Below, piece by piece: positions 23,001 through 38,000 of a stretch of DNA of 64,000 nucleotides. The position numbers and the translations under genes were made by a program. The notes under the pieces are model-generated. The model was not told where the DNA came from and searched no databases. It was given only the letters and a program-made list of their open reading frames with translations. The DNA lies in contig SIJG01000094.1 of NCBI GenBank assembly GCA_023374025.1, positions 434,888-498,887 on the forward strand, read 5' to 3'. Origin of the DNA: Heterodera schachtii (Eukaryota > Nematoda > Chromadorea > Rhabditida > Heteroderidae). How positions within the stretch are numbered: position 1 is the stretch's first letter; every line of letters begins with the position of its first letter.

Positions 23001-26000
23001 CCTCGCCTCCTAAAATTTTATATTGCTTTGTGCCGTCCTCGGCACCCCTCCACCCCCGTGCGCTGCTGACGTATTTTAATGGCACAATTTGAGCTGCACG
23101 GACAGCAGACAGACACAAAAGCGGTGGCGGTAGGACAATTGGCCACGAATTAAATGACAATTCGTCAAAGACTAAAGGATGGGGGAGATTGGCCAAAGAT
23201 ACGAATGGACAATTGGCCAAACATTTAAAAAGCGACAGGCCACGCAAGGAATGGACAATTTGTCAATGACATTTCGCCAAAAAGATGGGTAGTTTGTTAA
23301 ATTGAACCGCCGGAAGAGACATGATTCCAAAATGGACAATTTGTCGAACTTTTTGCAAGATTTGGCGAATTGAATTCGTCAAGACTGGGAAACTTGCCAA
23401 ATTTGAAGAACCAAAAAAATAATGCACAGTTTGCCAAATTAAAACTGTAAAAAGGGAGCATCAAATCAAAAACGGACAATTCGCCAAACATATGGGATTG
23501 ATTGGGACAATTCGCCAAATTTAATTGCCTATTCACAAAAAACACTGGCCAATTTAGCCAATGTGTCAGTTGTGCAAATTGGATTATTTTAAAGAATTTT
23601 TCCGCGTAAATTTTTGCTTTATTTTCGGATGGCTTCAGCCAAATAAAGCCATTAATCTTCATCTCTAAGCTTGTAATAAATCGATGTGCCATTCACATTG
23701 TTCCCGAGGGGCGTTCAAAAGAACGGGGAAATACGGGCGGAGGGAAGAAGCGGACTTTGGCATTGGCATTGGCATAAGCCGCCCCCCGTCCCCCAATTTT
23801 GCTCCCTGGGGAGGGAAGATGAACGGAACAACAAACAAACAAAAATATGAATAATAGGCGTGCCGGATTTGCCATTTTGCATGGCTTGCTTGGACTGGCC
23901 ACTGGGGAAAAGCCGCCGTTTGTGAAAAAAAAGCCAAAATTTGTGAGGAAAGCGACGGATGGTGCCTTTAAATTGGAAGAAAAATCGCATTTTTTTTGAT
24001 TTGGAAAAAACATAAATTACATATTTTTGAAATAGAAAAATAAACATTTAAAGTGAAAAACATTTAAAAAAGGTATAATTTAAAAATGGATAATTAAAAA
24101 TATTTAAATATTTAAACAATATTTAAATTTTAAACCTTTTTTAACGCATTAAAAAGGTTAGTTATTAACCATTATTAAAGAAGAGAATTTATTTAGCTAA
24201 ATTAAAAAAAAAATATTTATATAAAAAAACTGAAAAACTAAATTTTAAACAATTAAAATAATTTGGTTAAATTACAATTTATTAACTAAATAATAAATTA
24301 TAGTTTGTGCCTTACTATTTTGCCTGAGAGGAAATAAATGAGTACAAATTCCGTGCAATATAAAAAATAATGAAAAATCGCTTTTCTATCCCGAAAAACG
24401 GATTTGTAAAGGTTTCTCTTCTCCGTGCCTTCGTCAAATGGCATTATTTTCCAACGCCCTAATTTTTAATCATTTACACAAATATATTTTGAAGAATTTT
24501 TTGGAAAAATAAATTAATAATGCTAAATTTAAAAATTGAAAACAATAATAAAACTTTTCTTTTTAGGGTGAGTTGTCCAAAATAATAATATTTAAATGGT
24601 TTACACCTCATAATAACCAAAATAATGAGAAGAATTTTTATTTGTTGATTTTCAAAATATAAATTTAAGCAAATTTTAAAGATTTTTTAGGAAGTGAAAA
24701 GTTTACTAAAAATTCTAAGAAAATCACAGAAAAGAATTTCCCTCTGTCTTCGGCTTAGTCTTCCTACAAAAAACTGTTTTTTAAAATTTTAAACGAATAG
24801 CGCAACTAAAAAAGCGAATTTTTGTTTTAACCGAGGTTTTTACTTACTCATAAATTCCTAGAATTTTTTTTTTTTACTTTTTAAAGCTTAGCCCCCGCCC
24901 CCACCCCTCTAAAAAACAAATTTTCAAAAATTTTCATGCAGCGTAATTCTATTGACAAAAATGAAAAAATTCAAGGGGAAATATTTTTTACAAATTTATT
25001 CAAAATTAATGACTAAAAAATTTTTTTTTTTTTTCGATTTGAATGCACATAAATGGCACTTAAAAAAGTGGAAAATTCAAAGAAAACAGCGCGAACTCAA
25101 AATGTGTGTGTGCACCACCGATGGATGATACCACGGGGAAAGCAAGCGCCAGTGTGAGAAGCGCGTGAATAATATGAATAAGAATAATAGGCGGATGTTG
25201 AGGCCCCCGTCATGGGGGAGTGGGAGCCCAGAGGCACCCCGCGGGGGACGAGCAACACAACCCCCGCCGGACGGGGTAGGCCGGCGCCGCCGATGGCGTA
25301 TGGCGGAAATTGGAGAAGCGTGGGACCCCGCGGGGGTTGGGCGAGGGAGGAGGGGGGAACGGAGGGCATTTGGCTCCCGTCCCGTGCCGTGCCTCACAGG
25401 CACGAAGAGCAACCCACTAAAGCAACTGGGGGGACTGGGCAGGGGCAGGGAAAGGGGTGCCATTGAGCGGGGGGGGGGCAGGGCAAAACAACGAAAACGA
25501 ACGACGGCATTTTGGCTGGGGTGGGGGAAGGGGCCCATTGTTGTGTTCATCTGCCATTCCCTCCTCTCCCCCCCCCCCCTCAGTTCAACTCTGTGATGCC
25601 ACGTCAAGAGGTCGGGGGCGGCGGGACGTCGGAAAGAACGGGGGCGGTATGGTGGGCCGAGTAAAGGTCAAATTGTTGTGCCGTGGAGAGAAAAGCGCTA
25701 GGGGCAGCAAGTGATGCCATGCCGAAACGGAACTGAGCAAAGCAAAAAAAATTTGAGATGAACAGATAATTAGAATGAAATGGGGCGGAAATGGATTGGC
25801 GTCGAGACTCTCGACAGAGAAAATTGCTTGTTTCCGCAAATTTGGATTGGAAAATTTGCAATTTACGAAATCATAAACACAATATAAGTAGAGAATGGAG
25901 AGAGGATGAGACCGGAATTTTACTTAAATCCCGACAGAAAAAAATAGAAAATCCCGAAAAACGCGTTGTGCCAACCCATAAAAAAGGACTTAGGTATGTA

Positions 26001-29000
26001 AACTTTTCAGGAAAATAAACGGAAAAGCAAAAAAAAAAAGGATGGCACATAAACTTGGGGAAATGAAAGCATGAAATTAATTTTAAAAAGGGTAAAAGCA
26101 TCTGACACTTGAAAGCGAGGAGCCCCTTTCTCGGAAAACTCTCGATTATTCAGCAATGAGAGAAAGAGAGTTGAGTTAATTAATTCCAAGACTTGTGCTC
26201 AATGCCAAAATGAAAAAGTGTGCCGTCGCTTTAGGGCTGGACGCCCTTTTAGTCATTAAAAATGCCAAAAACAAAAAAAAGCGGGAAAATTCAATTATAT
26301 TTTAAAATTTTTCGGCACAGACACACACGCAGAAAAAAAAACACAGTGGCAGAAGAAAATTATGGCATGGCACAAAATGCGTAGGCAAAACGGAGGAGGG
26401 AGAAGAAAAAAGCCAATTAGGAAAAGCGTATGGGGCCGGGGGAAGAAAAAAAAGGGGCAAAACAACAGCAAAAAAGTGGAGGAGGGGGGGGGGGCAAATT
26501 TTTAATAAGCTAGGGGTAGAGATAAAATTAATTTTTAAATTAGTAAAGAATTTAAATTTGGAAAAATAATTAGGGAATAAAATTTTTAAAATATGCAGTT
26601 TTAAAAAATTCAAAATTCAAGAAAAGAATTTGGGAGTGGGAATCCGAATCTCTAAGGAAAAAAAACTGAGAAATTTGAAACCGAAATCATAGACGAAGAA
26701 GGAATGCTTACAATTAACTTGCAATCTAAGAAAAAAATAATAATCCCCTAAAAAATTATTTTAAACTTTTAGAAAATTTTGGTTTTAAAATTGCCTTTAA
26801 TTTTTTTCCCCCTTTTGTTAAAATTGTGAAAAGAAAATGGCATGGAAAATTACGTTTTAGCAAAAAATAATAAGAATGGATTTGTATAATTAAAAAATGA
26901 ACGTTTTTTTAGACATTTGGACTAATTAAAACGGGCGTAATGGAACTCTGATGTAAGCATATTTGTTAATTAGATACAAAGAGCAAAAGCATTAAAAAAA
27001 TGGAAAAATATACTTAAAAAATTTTATAAATAAATTTTGATGAATAAAATTGTTTAAAATAAAAGAAAATTTAAATTATTTTAATGGCAATTAAAATTAA
27101 ATGCAAATTTATTAAGCAGTAATTTATCATTTATGATAAGAATGAAAGTTAATTTGATAAAGATATATATATTTTTATTTTATTAACAACTAAGCATTAT
27201 AATTTTATTTTAGCAATTCAAAAAAAATATCGGAAATTATTTTTAATTAATTTAAATTTTTTCCATTTTAAACCGACCCGTAGCGAATGAATGCGAAACA
27301 TTCGTTCCTCCAATTCACGCTCCAACCGTTTGACATCATTCTCCGCATCGCTTTTCTTAATTATTATTCAAATTCATTTAAGCAATTTTAAGACAAACTC
27401 CCCATTTTAACTGGTATTTTTTTTTTTGATAACTTTTAGCAAAAATTTTAGCTTTTTTTTATCACTTTACTTTAGTGGGCCCGATGAAAAACTTAGGGGG
27501 GGGGGCAACCCTTATTAATTTGAAATTTTCCAATTTTTTTTTAATTAAAATTTGTAAAATAAATAGCATGTCCATGATCAGCAAGCGACCTTGAAACAGT
27601 TAAAAAAGCCCCATCTATGGTTTCTCATCGGGTTAACTAAATTTAAAAAAAGGCCGAGTCCGAATAATTTATCGCCTTAGGCAAAATTTTTGGGAAAATT
27701 TGTTCCTGAATTATAATCAGTCAAAAATTGTTTAAATTTAAAGAAACCAACACTCTTTTATAGCAATTTTTTTTGGCATACATATAACTAATTGCTTCCT
27801 TATTATATTAATTGTCCTTAAAATATCCCCCGAGGAAATAATTGTACCGAAAAATGCGCAATTCCCAATTGTTTTTTTTGATATGGATACCCCAGAAAAG
27901 CAATTAATTCACTGGTCGATCTTTGGTTTTGTCTAATGATTATGGTAAATTGGATAATCCCCCAACAGCTATTATACTAATCCAACATCAGGAAGTATGG
28001 CATTGTTTTATATTGCATTTTGATATATTTATTTTTTAGTTTGGCATTTTGTTGCCATCCATCGCCTGCTCTTCCGAAGACATCCAAATTTGGCATAAGC
28101 ATAGTTTGTGTCCTTGTGTCCGCAATTTTGTCAAATGTTCCATTTTTTATAGTTAAATTGCTTTATGGATAGTTTTGCTCCCCGAACTTCGGGGAGAGAA
28201 AAATCGGGGAGGAATTCCCCGACAAAATTTGTCGGGGATGGCTGGAGAAATTTAAAAAAATATGGAGGAAATTTTTAAACAAAGCCACCAGAAATAATTG
28301 GTGATTGCCCGGTATTTTTAAAATTTATTTTTGGCCTTTTGTCTTTTTTTTACTCGGTTAAGCGCCTCCTCCTCCGCTTTGCGCCGCTTCTCCATCTCCT
28401 TGACGCGCTTGCGGATCATCAGCTGATCCTTGCTGCTGCTGTTGAACGAGCCACCATTTACGGCACCACAAATTTGGGATGGTGTGCCGTTGTTGGGCGT
28501 GCCGAGCATCGGAAACTCTTGCTCTTGGCGCAACTGAAAATAGCAAACAAAAATTAAATTTTAATTGTTGGTAGCAAAATGCAAAAAAAATTTTTATTAA
28601 AAAACGGCAAAATGCAAAATGCAGAAAAAAAAAGATTGATGGACCAGGAATTACTGGTTAGGCAAAAAAAGTTGGATTTACAAAATGCCAACAAATATCC
28701 AGCAGGTGTCAAAATGCCAAAAAATTATGCCAAGTAAAGGAAAATTTTTAATTACTTTATAATAAAAAAAATTTCTAGTAGTTTTTGAAAAATACAAATT
28801 ACGAAATTTAAAATAAATTTTTAAAATAAAACTTTTTCAAGGCATTAAAAAATTTAAATAAATAAATATTTTTTCTTTTAATTGTTTTTAATTTATTTAA
28901 AATTTCCACCTCCTTGGCCCTCAAATAATGTTCGTCTTTGTTCAGATGCGTTTGCTTGGCACGTCTCAACTCTTCAACACATACGTCCTTCAAAAAATGT

Positions 29001-32000
29001 TTTTGAAATTTTTAAGTTTTTCAAATTAAAAATATTTTATTTGCTCAATAAATGATTTCTGGTAATAAATTTTAAAGTATTTGTTATCTTGATGAAAAAA
29101 TTTCAATGAATAAATTGAATTTAATTCAACCAATTTTTAATATGAAATTAATTATTAAAATAAATAAATTGAATTTAATTCAACCAATTTTTAATATGAA
29201 ATTAATTATTAAAATAAATAAATTGAATTTAATTCAAACAATTTTTAATATGAAATTAATTATTAAAATAATTAAATTATTTAATATTTACCAATTGTTT
29301 TCGCTGCTTTGCCCACTCCGTTTTCAGCTTGCGTCTCCGCTGGTCGTGTTCTTTCTGCCGGTTTTCCAACGTCAAAACCACACGCTGTTGCATCGCACCC
29401 AATGCTTTAACAAAAATAAAAATAAATAAATAATTTTCATAATTTTATTTTATTGTGGCAAAATTTATGCAATTAAAACATTTTCATTTTAAAATAATTC
29501 ATTCAAATACATAATTGTACATTATGAACTAATGATGTATAGTAATTATTTTCTTTTAAATTTTTAAATCAAATTTTTTAAACTTAAATATGGTATTTTT
29601 TTTGAATTTATTACAATTACTTATTTATATATTTATTTTATTGAATAAAATAAAAGATTTATTTCTCTATCTAAAAAATGTTTAAAATACAAATAAAAAC
29701 AAAATATAAATGAATTATTTTCCAATTTTATTTTTGCTTTATTTGTGATAAATTTCAAAAAAAATAAAAATATTTTTCACTTTAAACAATTCAATCAAAT
29801 ATGTAATTATACTTTATTAACTAATTATATATATATTTATTAGTTTCTTCTTTATATATCTAAATCAAATTTATTGAAATTCAAAATTTATAATTGTTTA
29901 TATAAATATTATTTTTTTTGATTAATAATAAAAAAAAAGAATAAATAAATTATTTGAACAATTTTGTTTATATATTGTGGTAAAATTTGTGAACTTAAAA
30001 AAAATGTTCATTTTATAATGATTCAGTCAATTAATTATACATAAATATCTTTTGAATAAAATGTATTTATTTAAATTATATGAGTAGAACTATTTTTGGA
30101 ATTTTATTGTAACTGTTTATTTAAATATTCGATTTTTTTATGATAGAAATTAATTTATTTCTATTTAAAATAAAAATAAAAATTGAATATTTAAAAAAAT
30201 TTCCTTTTTAATTTATGAATAACTCAATTCTCAAAAAATTCTGAATTTTTTCAATAATTTTCCCACCACATTCAGCGTGCACAGTCTGTTGCATTGTGCC
30301 GTCCAGCATCCGTTCAAAAACACCGGCCAATGGCATTTTGCCAACATTCGCTGCCACTGTTTGTGCCGTGCCGACAGCGAGCAGTGCCTTGGCCTGCTCA
30401 GATTGGCGCCTCAATTTGTTCACATAATCCTCCTCCGTGCTCAGGCGCAATTTGACAATTTGCAACAGTTGGGACACGTATTTGGACCAAGCTGAGCAAA
30501 AACAAAACATTGACATTTAAAGACTTTATTTGGCTAAGAAATGTGCTTATTAGTGTAAGACAATTTTTTTTTTGAAATTTTTCATTTTTTAGCGATAATT
30601 TTTCCAATTTTTAAAGCCTGGCGGAAAGATAAAAGAGGCACAGATCAGCAAAAAATTTCATCCGCGGAGAAATTTAATTTATAAAAAAGATAATTAATTA
30701 TTTTATTGTTCATTTAAAAAAATAAATTAAAATTATAAATAAATAAAATGTGGACCATTGGTAAAAAGAAAAAAAAGGATGGTAAAAATAAAATCATCAA
30801 AATATTGAATGGTAAAAGAAAAATTATTTCATTTTAAGCGAAATAATTTTAAATGGAATAAAATAAGAAAAAATTGCAATTTTAATTAAAAAAAATTATG
30901 CAATACTTAAAAAGAGTAATATTCAATTAATTTTCTTTTAATTTTAAAAAATTAAATTTTAATTCTTCCAAAAATGGCCTGCCACCTTTACAACGCTCAA
31001 ATGCCAATTCCATGCCGTCGTCGCGCATTGCCAGCAATTGTTGCATGCTGACGTGCACATTAGCTTTGTCGTCAACAATTTTGTCAACTTAAACGCATTA
31101 AAAATATATAAAATAATTAATAATTAAAATAAATTGGCATTTAAATAATATGCCAAAATAACAAAACAAAAAAATATTGCATGAAATCAACTTAGAAATG
31201 TATCAATATCACTTAATAATTGATAGATTAACAATATTTCTATTCAAGGTCTAATGCAATTCTTTAATTTCCTTCTAGGGAATAGCTTAAGGACAAAATC
31301 ATTTAGTAAAAAACAAATAAAATTTATTTTTAAAATTTATACGTCAATATTTCGTTAAGGTAATAATTTATTTATGCAAAGGGATAAAAAAGTAAAATAA
31401 AAATTCTGGTACTAATCAAATCTCCAATGTTATCACCTAATAATCTGCAAATTTCATTTCGAAAAATAAATTTCTTTTTTTTATGGCATTTTTAAAAAAT
31501 AAAAATGTATTTTTTAAAACATTCTCATTAGCACTATTTTTTTAAACTTATCTCCCTCCCATTGTGCGATTTATTTTTTAAATTTCACACTTTTTAATTT
31601 AATTACCCCCATAAATTTCGTTTAATTAAATTTCTCACCCATCAAAAAAGGAAAAAAAGGGGTTAAAAAGCGCGCACCTACAAAAAGCATAACACATCAT
31701 CAAAAACAAAAGCAAGCAGTAATGCTAAAAATGGAGCAGAAAAAGCACAGCCCACAAAATCTGCCGGAGGGCAGCGGCGGCGGCGGCTAATGATGATTAA
31801 TGATGATTGATTGCGTAATGGGCGTGCACATCAACCACCGACCAGCGACCGACCGACTGACTGATGAACCATGAAAACGGTGAAACGCTCCCAACCGATT
31901 TGTCAGCACAACAAAACGGGGGAAAGAGGTGGTGGTACACTATCCCATTAGCCGGACAGGGGGAAGCACACGGCTTTTAACCGGGCGGGGATGGTAGCAG

Positions 32001-35000
32001 GACGGCACAGTTTAGACCAGGTACGGTAGTGGTAGGTACATGGGACGGTCGGAAAGTCGACGCTGCACAACTTAGGGCCGAGAATGCTACCAAGGAGGCT
32101 CACAAATTGTACAAGGGTTTAGACTAGGAATGGTATGAGGGGGCACGTGACACTCAGACAGCACCACGGACACAAAATAGGCAAGGGCGTAGCCAGACCC
32201 TTGGCTTCGGGGGGGGGGGGGGGGCTGAAGTCAAAAATTCGATTTTTAGGGGTGTATTTTTCGGTTTTCAGTCGATTTTTAGGGGTGTATTTTTCGTTTT
32301 TCAGTCGATTTTTAGGGGTGTATTTTTCGTTTTTTGAAATCCCGAATTATGGGGTGTATTTTACAAAATTTTTCGCCGTTTTTTCGCCAAAAAATTACTA
32401 TTTTTTGCCATTTTGGCCCCAATTTCTCAAAAATATGGTAAAATGAGGGTCCGGCGGTGCCGGTAGGCGCCGCCGGGAAAATTTTTGGGTATTTTAATGC
32501 ATTTTTGTTAAGAAAATTGCTTAAAATTTCAAGAAAATTTACTGAAAATTTTTCCTTTTTTGGGTTTCGGGGGGGGGGGGGGGGCCCGGGCCCCCTGGGC
32601 CCCCCCCCTAGCTACGCCCTTGATGGACGGTGCCATGGGGGAGACAAAATTGGAGGGTATAATTATGCCATTACAATCTCAGGGAGACCAATTGACAAGG
32701 ATTAAGAGACCGGGAACGGTAGGTATCAGGAGGCATGGGATACAGTATCAGGGAGCACATAAATTAAATAAGGGACAGTATCAGGGGGATGCACAATTTG
32801 GGAGGGATGGAACAATTTAGACGAAGAATATCCTACGGTACTATCCCGGTTTCCGCGTGGACACGATTTTGCTGAATTCAGTTTTTTGACTGTCATTTCG
32901 ATAATTAGCTTTTTTAATTATCCCATTATTTTTTTAATCGGTACACCCAAAAATAATTCCCTGAGGGTGCAAAAATATTGGAAGAAACTTTTTCCAGCAT
33001 AAAACAATCATAAATTTTGAAGATTAAGGAGGAAGTAACTAACACAAGAAGGAATGAACCAGCGAAATTTGTAAAAAAATTGTTTATTTTTGTCCACTTC
33101 AAATTATCACTTCTCTTTTTCTTGCCACTTCAAATCGGTAAAAATGTAATTTTAAAAAAAAATTCAAAATTTTTCTTCCGCTTTTTAATTAAACCTAAAA
33201 TTTAACAAAAAAAATTGTCAAAAAATAATAACAATGGGTTAAAGCATTGCAATTTTGGATGAATTAGTCCTTCGAAATGAGAAGAGGAGGAAATAAAATT
33301 TATTTTAACAGGAAAAAAATAAAGAAAAATGGGATTAAAAAAATTGGTGAAAAAAATTGGACTCCAAAAATAAAAAAAGTAAGCAAAAATATTTTAAATT
33401 AAATTGCTTAATATTAAAATTGACTAAAATTTAATTAGTGATCAGAGGTACAATAAAAAAAACTGAGGTGCCTATGAGAATTCAATCGATTGGTTAAAGT
33501 GATTTGAATCGAATCAACGATGTCCAATAAATTCTAATCAGTATTGGAGGCAGACAAAAGCTGCGGACTGACTTTGAATTGGACCAAGCCAAAAATGGAA
33601 GCCTTGTTTTTAATCCGATTTGAATCAAACCAGTTATCAATCAATCAATGATCGGACTGATCCCGAAAAATAAATGCCGCTTTAATATCTGCTCTGCTGA
33701 TCAAAATTAGCAGATCACAGCCATAAATCTGTTGATGTGATGATGGGGTGTATGTTACGGATTTTTTGGTTGGGACTGATCCGTCCCGCGCTCGAAGGGA
33801 TTGTGACGACACAAAAAAACAAACAATACATACACCACATTTTGTTTGTCAACTTTCTCTCTCTCTCTCTCTCTGTTTTCTTCTCCTGCTTTTTACTCTA
33901 TCCCGATCATCTTCAGCAGAAGGATCAGATCAGCGGTCGGTAGACCCATTTTTTGTTTCGTCCGTCGCCGCCGTTTTAGCAGTCGATAAGCGAAAGAGCA
34001 AAACGACGACAAGATGGTGGCAGCAAAGTGATCAGCAGCAGCAGCAGCAGCAAAGCAAAATTGGATGATCAGAATGAGAGAGCTGATCAGAGTAGCTATG
34101 ATAGTGGTGCTCAATGCGAGAAAAATGATCAGTAGTAACAATGGGAATAACCAAAGTGATCAAACTGACAGGGCAGAAAAGGTGATCAGAAGCAGTGAGG
34201 GTGATCAAAATGACAAAACGATCATAAACTGTAGGGGTGATCAGAGTGACAAAATGTTCAGAAGCAGTGGGGTGATCAGGATGACAAGGTAATCAAAAGC
34301 AGCAAAATGAGTGCAATATAAATGAATCAGCAAATTCAATGGGAAAAAAAACAGAATGAATAATAATTAAAACTGATAAACGAATGAAAATGATGTTGAT
34401 AAGAGTGGGGAAGTGATCTGTGAAAAGAGCATGCAACAAAAATTAGACAGAAAGCCGATCAAATAGCAGATCAGCGAAATACAAAACAATGATAGCGGAT
34501 AACAAATGCGATTGAAAGACAACGTATGGGGATACAGACAGATCAATCAACAACAGTACGTGATCAAATGGTAGCTGATCAGTGTTTTGTACAGTTCAAA
34601 CAAAAAGCGAAAACAGTGGTGATCAGTGAAGCGAAATAATGACAATCTATCGATCAGTGAGAAAGGGAAGCGCAAGCAGTAGCTGATCATCACTGACAAA
34701 GGCGGCATTGATCAAATAAACGAACGAAAAAAGTGATCAATGAATGATGCCGACAAAAGAATGATCCGAAAATAAGGGACAGACAACAAAAAAGGAAATA
34801 TGTGATTTTGTGGTGATGATCAGAGAAAGAGACAAAGGGGCCGCGAAGGAAAAACGGTGATCGGAAATGCCTTTTTATATTGCCGAACGGGGCACAAAAA
34901 GCGGCGACTGATTAAGTTAATCAAAGCAAAAGTGGGGATTAATTGGCAGGAAAAAAAGATGCAGATAACAGGGATTACATAGATTCTTCCTCGGATTTAG

Positions 35001-38000
35001 GGACGTTCTTGAATCTGGGCCTCAAAACATGGAAAAACTAAACGCATCCTTATTTCCAAGATGACCATGGAAAATGGGCAAATTGTAAATGCACCTCTTT
35101 TTTTTAATCACATTTGTTAACCTTAGAATTCATAAGATTCTTTGTTCCCTTATCCTTTGAAATGAGCTCAGCCGGATTCCTATGCTTAAGAATTTAAGAG
35201 CTTTTTTATGTCGGAATTTAATTGAAATTTAATAAGATTTTATTGTCAGTCGGTGCTAATTGGCAATCGCGAGATATGCACCGCCGCAGAAAATTTAGAT
35301 CTTCGACGAGTTAAAAAAAAATCTAAGGCAATCGGGATAAAAATATTTAATTTTGGCAGGTAAAATTCCAGAGTTCACGGGTTTCTAAAAAAATTTCCAG
35401 GGACCCGGGCCCTAAAACAGGATAATTTTGCATACAAATTCTCGAGCCTTGAAATTTACCAAAATCTCGTTTTTCATAAATGCTTTCAAAATTCAAATTC
35501 TCGAGAAAACAACTGACCGCTGCCACTTTTGGGCCCCGTGTGCTTCAACAGTTGCTGCTTTGCGGCTGCCATGGTCAGCTGGTGGGACAGTGCCGGCGAC
35601 GGCGGTACGGTACTGCTACCGTTGGCATCGCTTTGATCAGTCGGTCGATCAGTCGTGCCGTCCTCATCTTCGTCATTATCATCGTCGTCGTCGACGGCAC
35701 CAGCCCCAGCAGCAGCAGTGATCATTTGGACAGCATTTTTGTTTCCAATATTGGCATTGTACAGGTGCAACATTTGTGCCGTGGTTGCCGTTGCCAGAAG
35801 TGCCGGGGGCGGCGGTGAAGCGCCCGACAGTTTGCCAATGGCCACGGAGGCGGCTGCCGTGAAGCGTTGCGGCAGCTGAAAAGCGGAATGCCGGCGGACG
35901 ATCAAACGCGAGATTTTGCTGCTATTACTGCAGCCGCTGATGCCAGCTGAAAAAAGTGGGGGAAACATTATTATTAATGCAATTGATCAGAAAGGCCAAA
36001 ATTGGTCATTCATGAAGCTTTGAAAATTTTGCCAAAAAAAATGATGGGTTCCTTAGAAAAAATTTTGGGTAATAAATTGAAAAAATGGTGACAAATAATG
36101 GTGCTATGTCATTATAAAAAAGCCATCAAAAAGGCGTTATAAAAAAACCATCAAATGAAAATTTCGAACAAAAAACTATCTGTAACTTTCGTCAAAGTCT
36201 ACCAAATTAGACTTTTTGATATCATTCGATAGCTCTAACATTTCTCTATTAGCTCACCTAAATTTCAAAAAATTTGGCCAAGTTTGAGCAAAGTTATGGC
36301 CAAAAGTACACATGTGGCCAGGTTTTCGAATATTTTTGGCCATAACTTTTTTGAAACCTAACGAAATTTTTTGAGATTTTGCAGGCTAATAGAGGACACA
36401 TAGGGCTAGCGAATGATATCAAGATCACTTTATTTTTTTCGTTCTAAGAATGTTTTGATCAGAATTTTTAATGATCAAATAATTTTATTTTTAATTAAAA
36501 AATTTCTGCTAGAAATTATTTTTGTTTTTTATTTTCTTGCTATTAATTGATAGCCCTAAGTGTCCTCTATTAGCCTGCAAAATTTCAAAAAATTTCGTCA
36601 GGTTTCAAAAAAGTTATGGCCAAAAATATTCGAAAACCTGGCCACATGTGTACTTATGGCCATAACTTTGCTCAACCTTGGCCAAATTTTTTGAAATTTA
36701 GGTGAGCTAATAGAGAAATGTTAGAGCTATCGAATGATATCAAGAATATCTAATTTGGTAGACTTTGACGAATGTTACAGATAGTTTTTTGTTCGAAATT
36801 TTCATTTGATGGTTTTTTTTATAACGCCCTTTTTGATGGCTTTTTTATAACGGCTCAGCACCCAAATAATCCGAAAGAAAATATTTTTTTGAATTCTTAA
36901 CTACCTTTATCGAGAATCAAACCAAAATTTCAAATTTCAATAATTACTCTATTTTTTAATTATAACAAAAAAACCGATGCACTTTTTAAGAATTTTTTAT
37001 GCTAAAATTGAATTAAAGATTCTGAATTTTTAAAAGCCTAATGAAAGCTTTAATATGGCCTGTGGTTCGGGTCTTTTTAAAAAAAGTCAGCCTTTCTTGG
37101 CACATTGAACCGAACAAAAATTGGCATTTTTAAATTTAAAAAAAAATTTTGACCCGCCGGCAAACAAAAAATTTAAATGGACCATTAATATTCGGGGAGG
37201 AAGAAACGCCGGAGGACGAAGTTGAGCATGACGTCGTCTTTGCCACCGGAGTTCTCTGTTGCTGGTGTTCCTGTTGAACTTTGGCATTGGCATTGGAAAA
37301 TTGACTCTTTGTTGGCGTTTTGTCGGCTGACAATAATGCCGAAAGGGGCGGTTGACTCTTTCTGAAATGAAATAATGGTGGAAAAATTGGTAATTATTTT
37401 TAGATCTAAATTAATTAATATTTTCAACAATTATTTTAATAAATTTGATAAAAAAAAATTATATTTTTATAAGCAAAAAAATTTTTTATAAAAATTATTA
37501 ATTAAAAAGGTAAAATAATTTTGCTGCAATTTTTTAGTCAACTAATTATAAAAACTCAAAATAAATCGGCCCGATAATCGAACAGATAAAATAAAGCCTT
37601 TAAAATCGAATTAATTCTCAAAAAAAAACCAAAACCAAAAAAAAAAAAAACCACAACATTGATCAATGATCGGTATAAAATGGATTTGATTTTCCATTTC
37701 AAAATGCCATCAACTGTGTATATAACACACTTATCCTCCTTGTCCTCTCCCTGCTCGCCACAATCTGTGCCATTTTCGTCATCGTCTCCCTCATTTTCTC
37801 GTCCATCAACGGCACCGGCACTGGCAGTTGTGCCACTGCTAAACTCTTCCGCAATGCTTTGCTCCCCAATGGTGCCACGCCGCCAGCGCTGGGCGCCATG
37901 CCGTGCCGAAGACGCCGGCGACGACAACATCGAGGACGAGCCGAGCAGTGCGGATAGTAACAGCAATTGGTCATCATCATCACCGTCGGCACCACCATTG

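Larger units (their letters stand above)
16675..27277 (-). other. spv-1-like intron 14, 10.6 kb
   Basis: Interrupts the F-BAR coding region. It contains the 16,858-21,545 element with its GA block, a GC-rich stretch with a 26-G run near 22.8 kb, a motif array at 23.1-23.6 kb, and a second GC-rich island at 25.1-25.7 kb (possible alternative promoter or lost exon; open on both strands, no recognisable product). No exon could be supported inside it. Confidence 0.65.
31088..35517 (-). other. spv-1-like intron 8, 4.4 kb
   Basis: No exon supported. Holds a G-tract element (32,182-32,622), a CT microsatellite (about 33,856-33,874) and a dense TGATCA cluster at 34.0-34.85 kb. Confidence 0.6.

Noticed and set aside
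25077..25607. 176-residue minus frame and overlapping plus frames
   Set aside because: GC-rich sequence stays open in several frames; no homology, no codon signal favouring one, no splice links.
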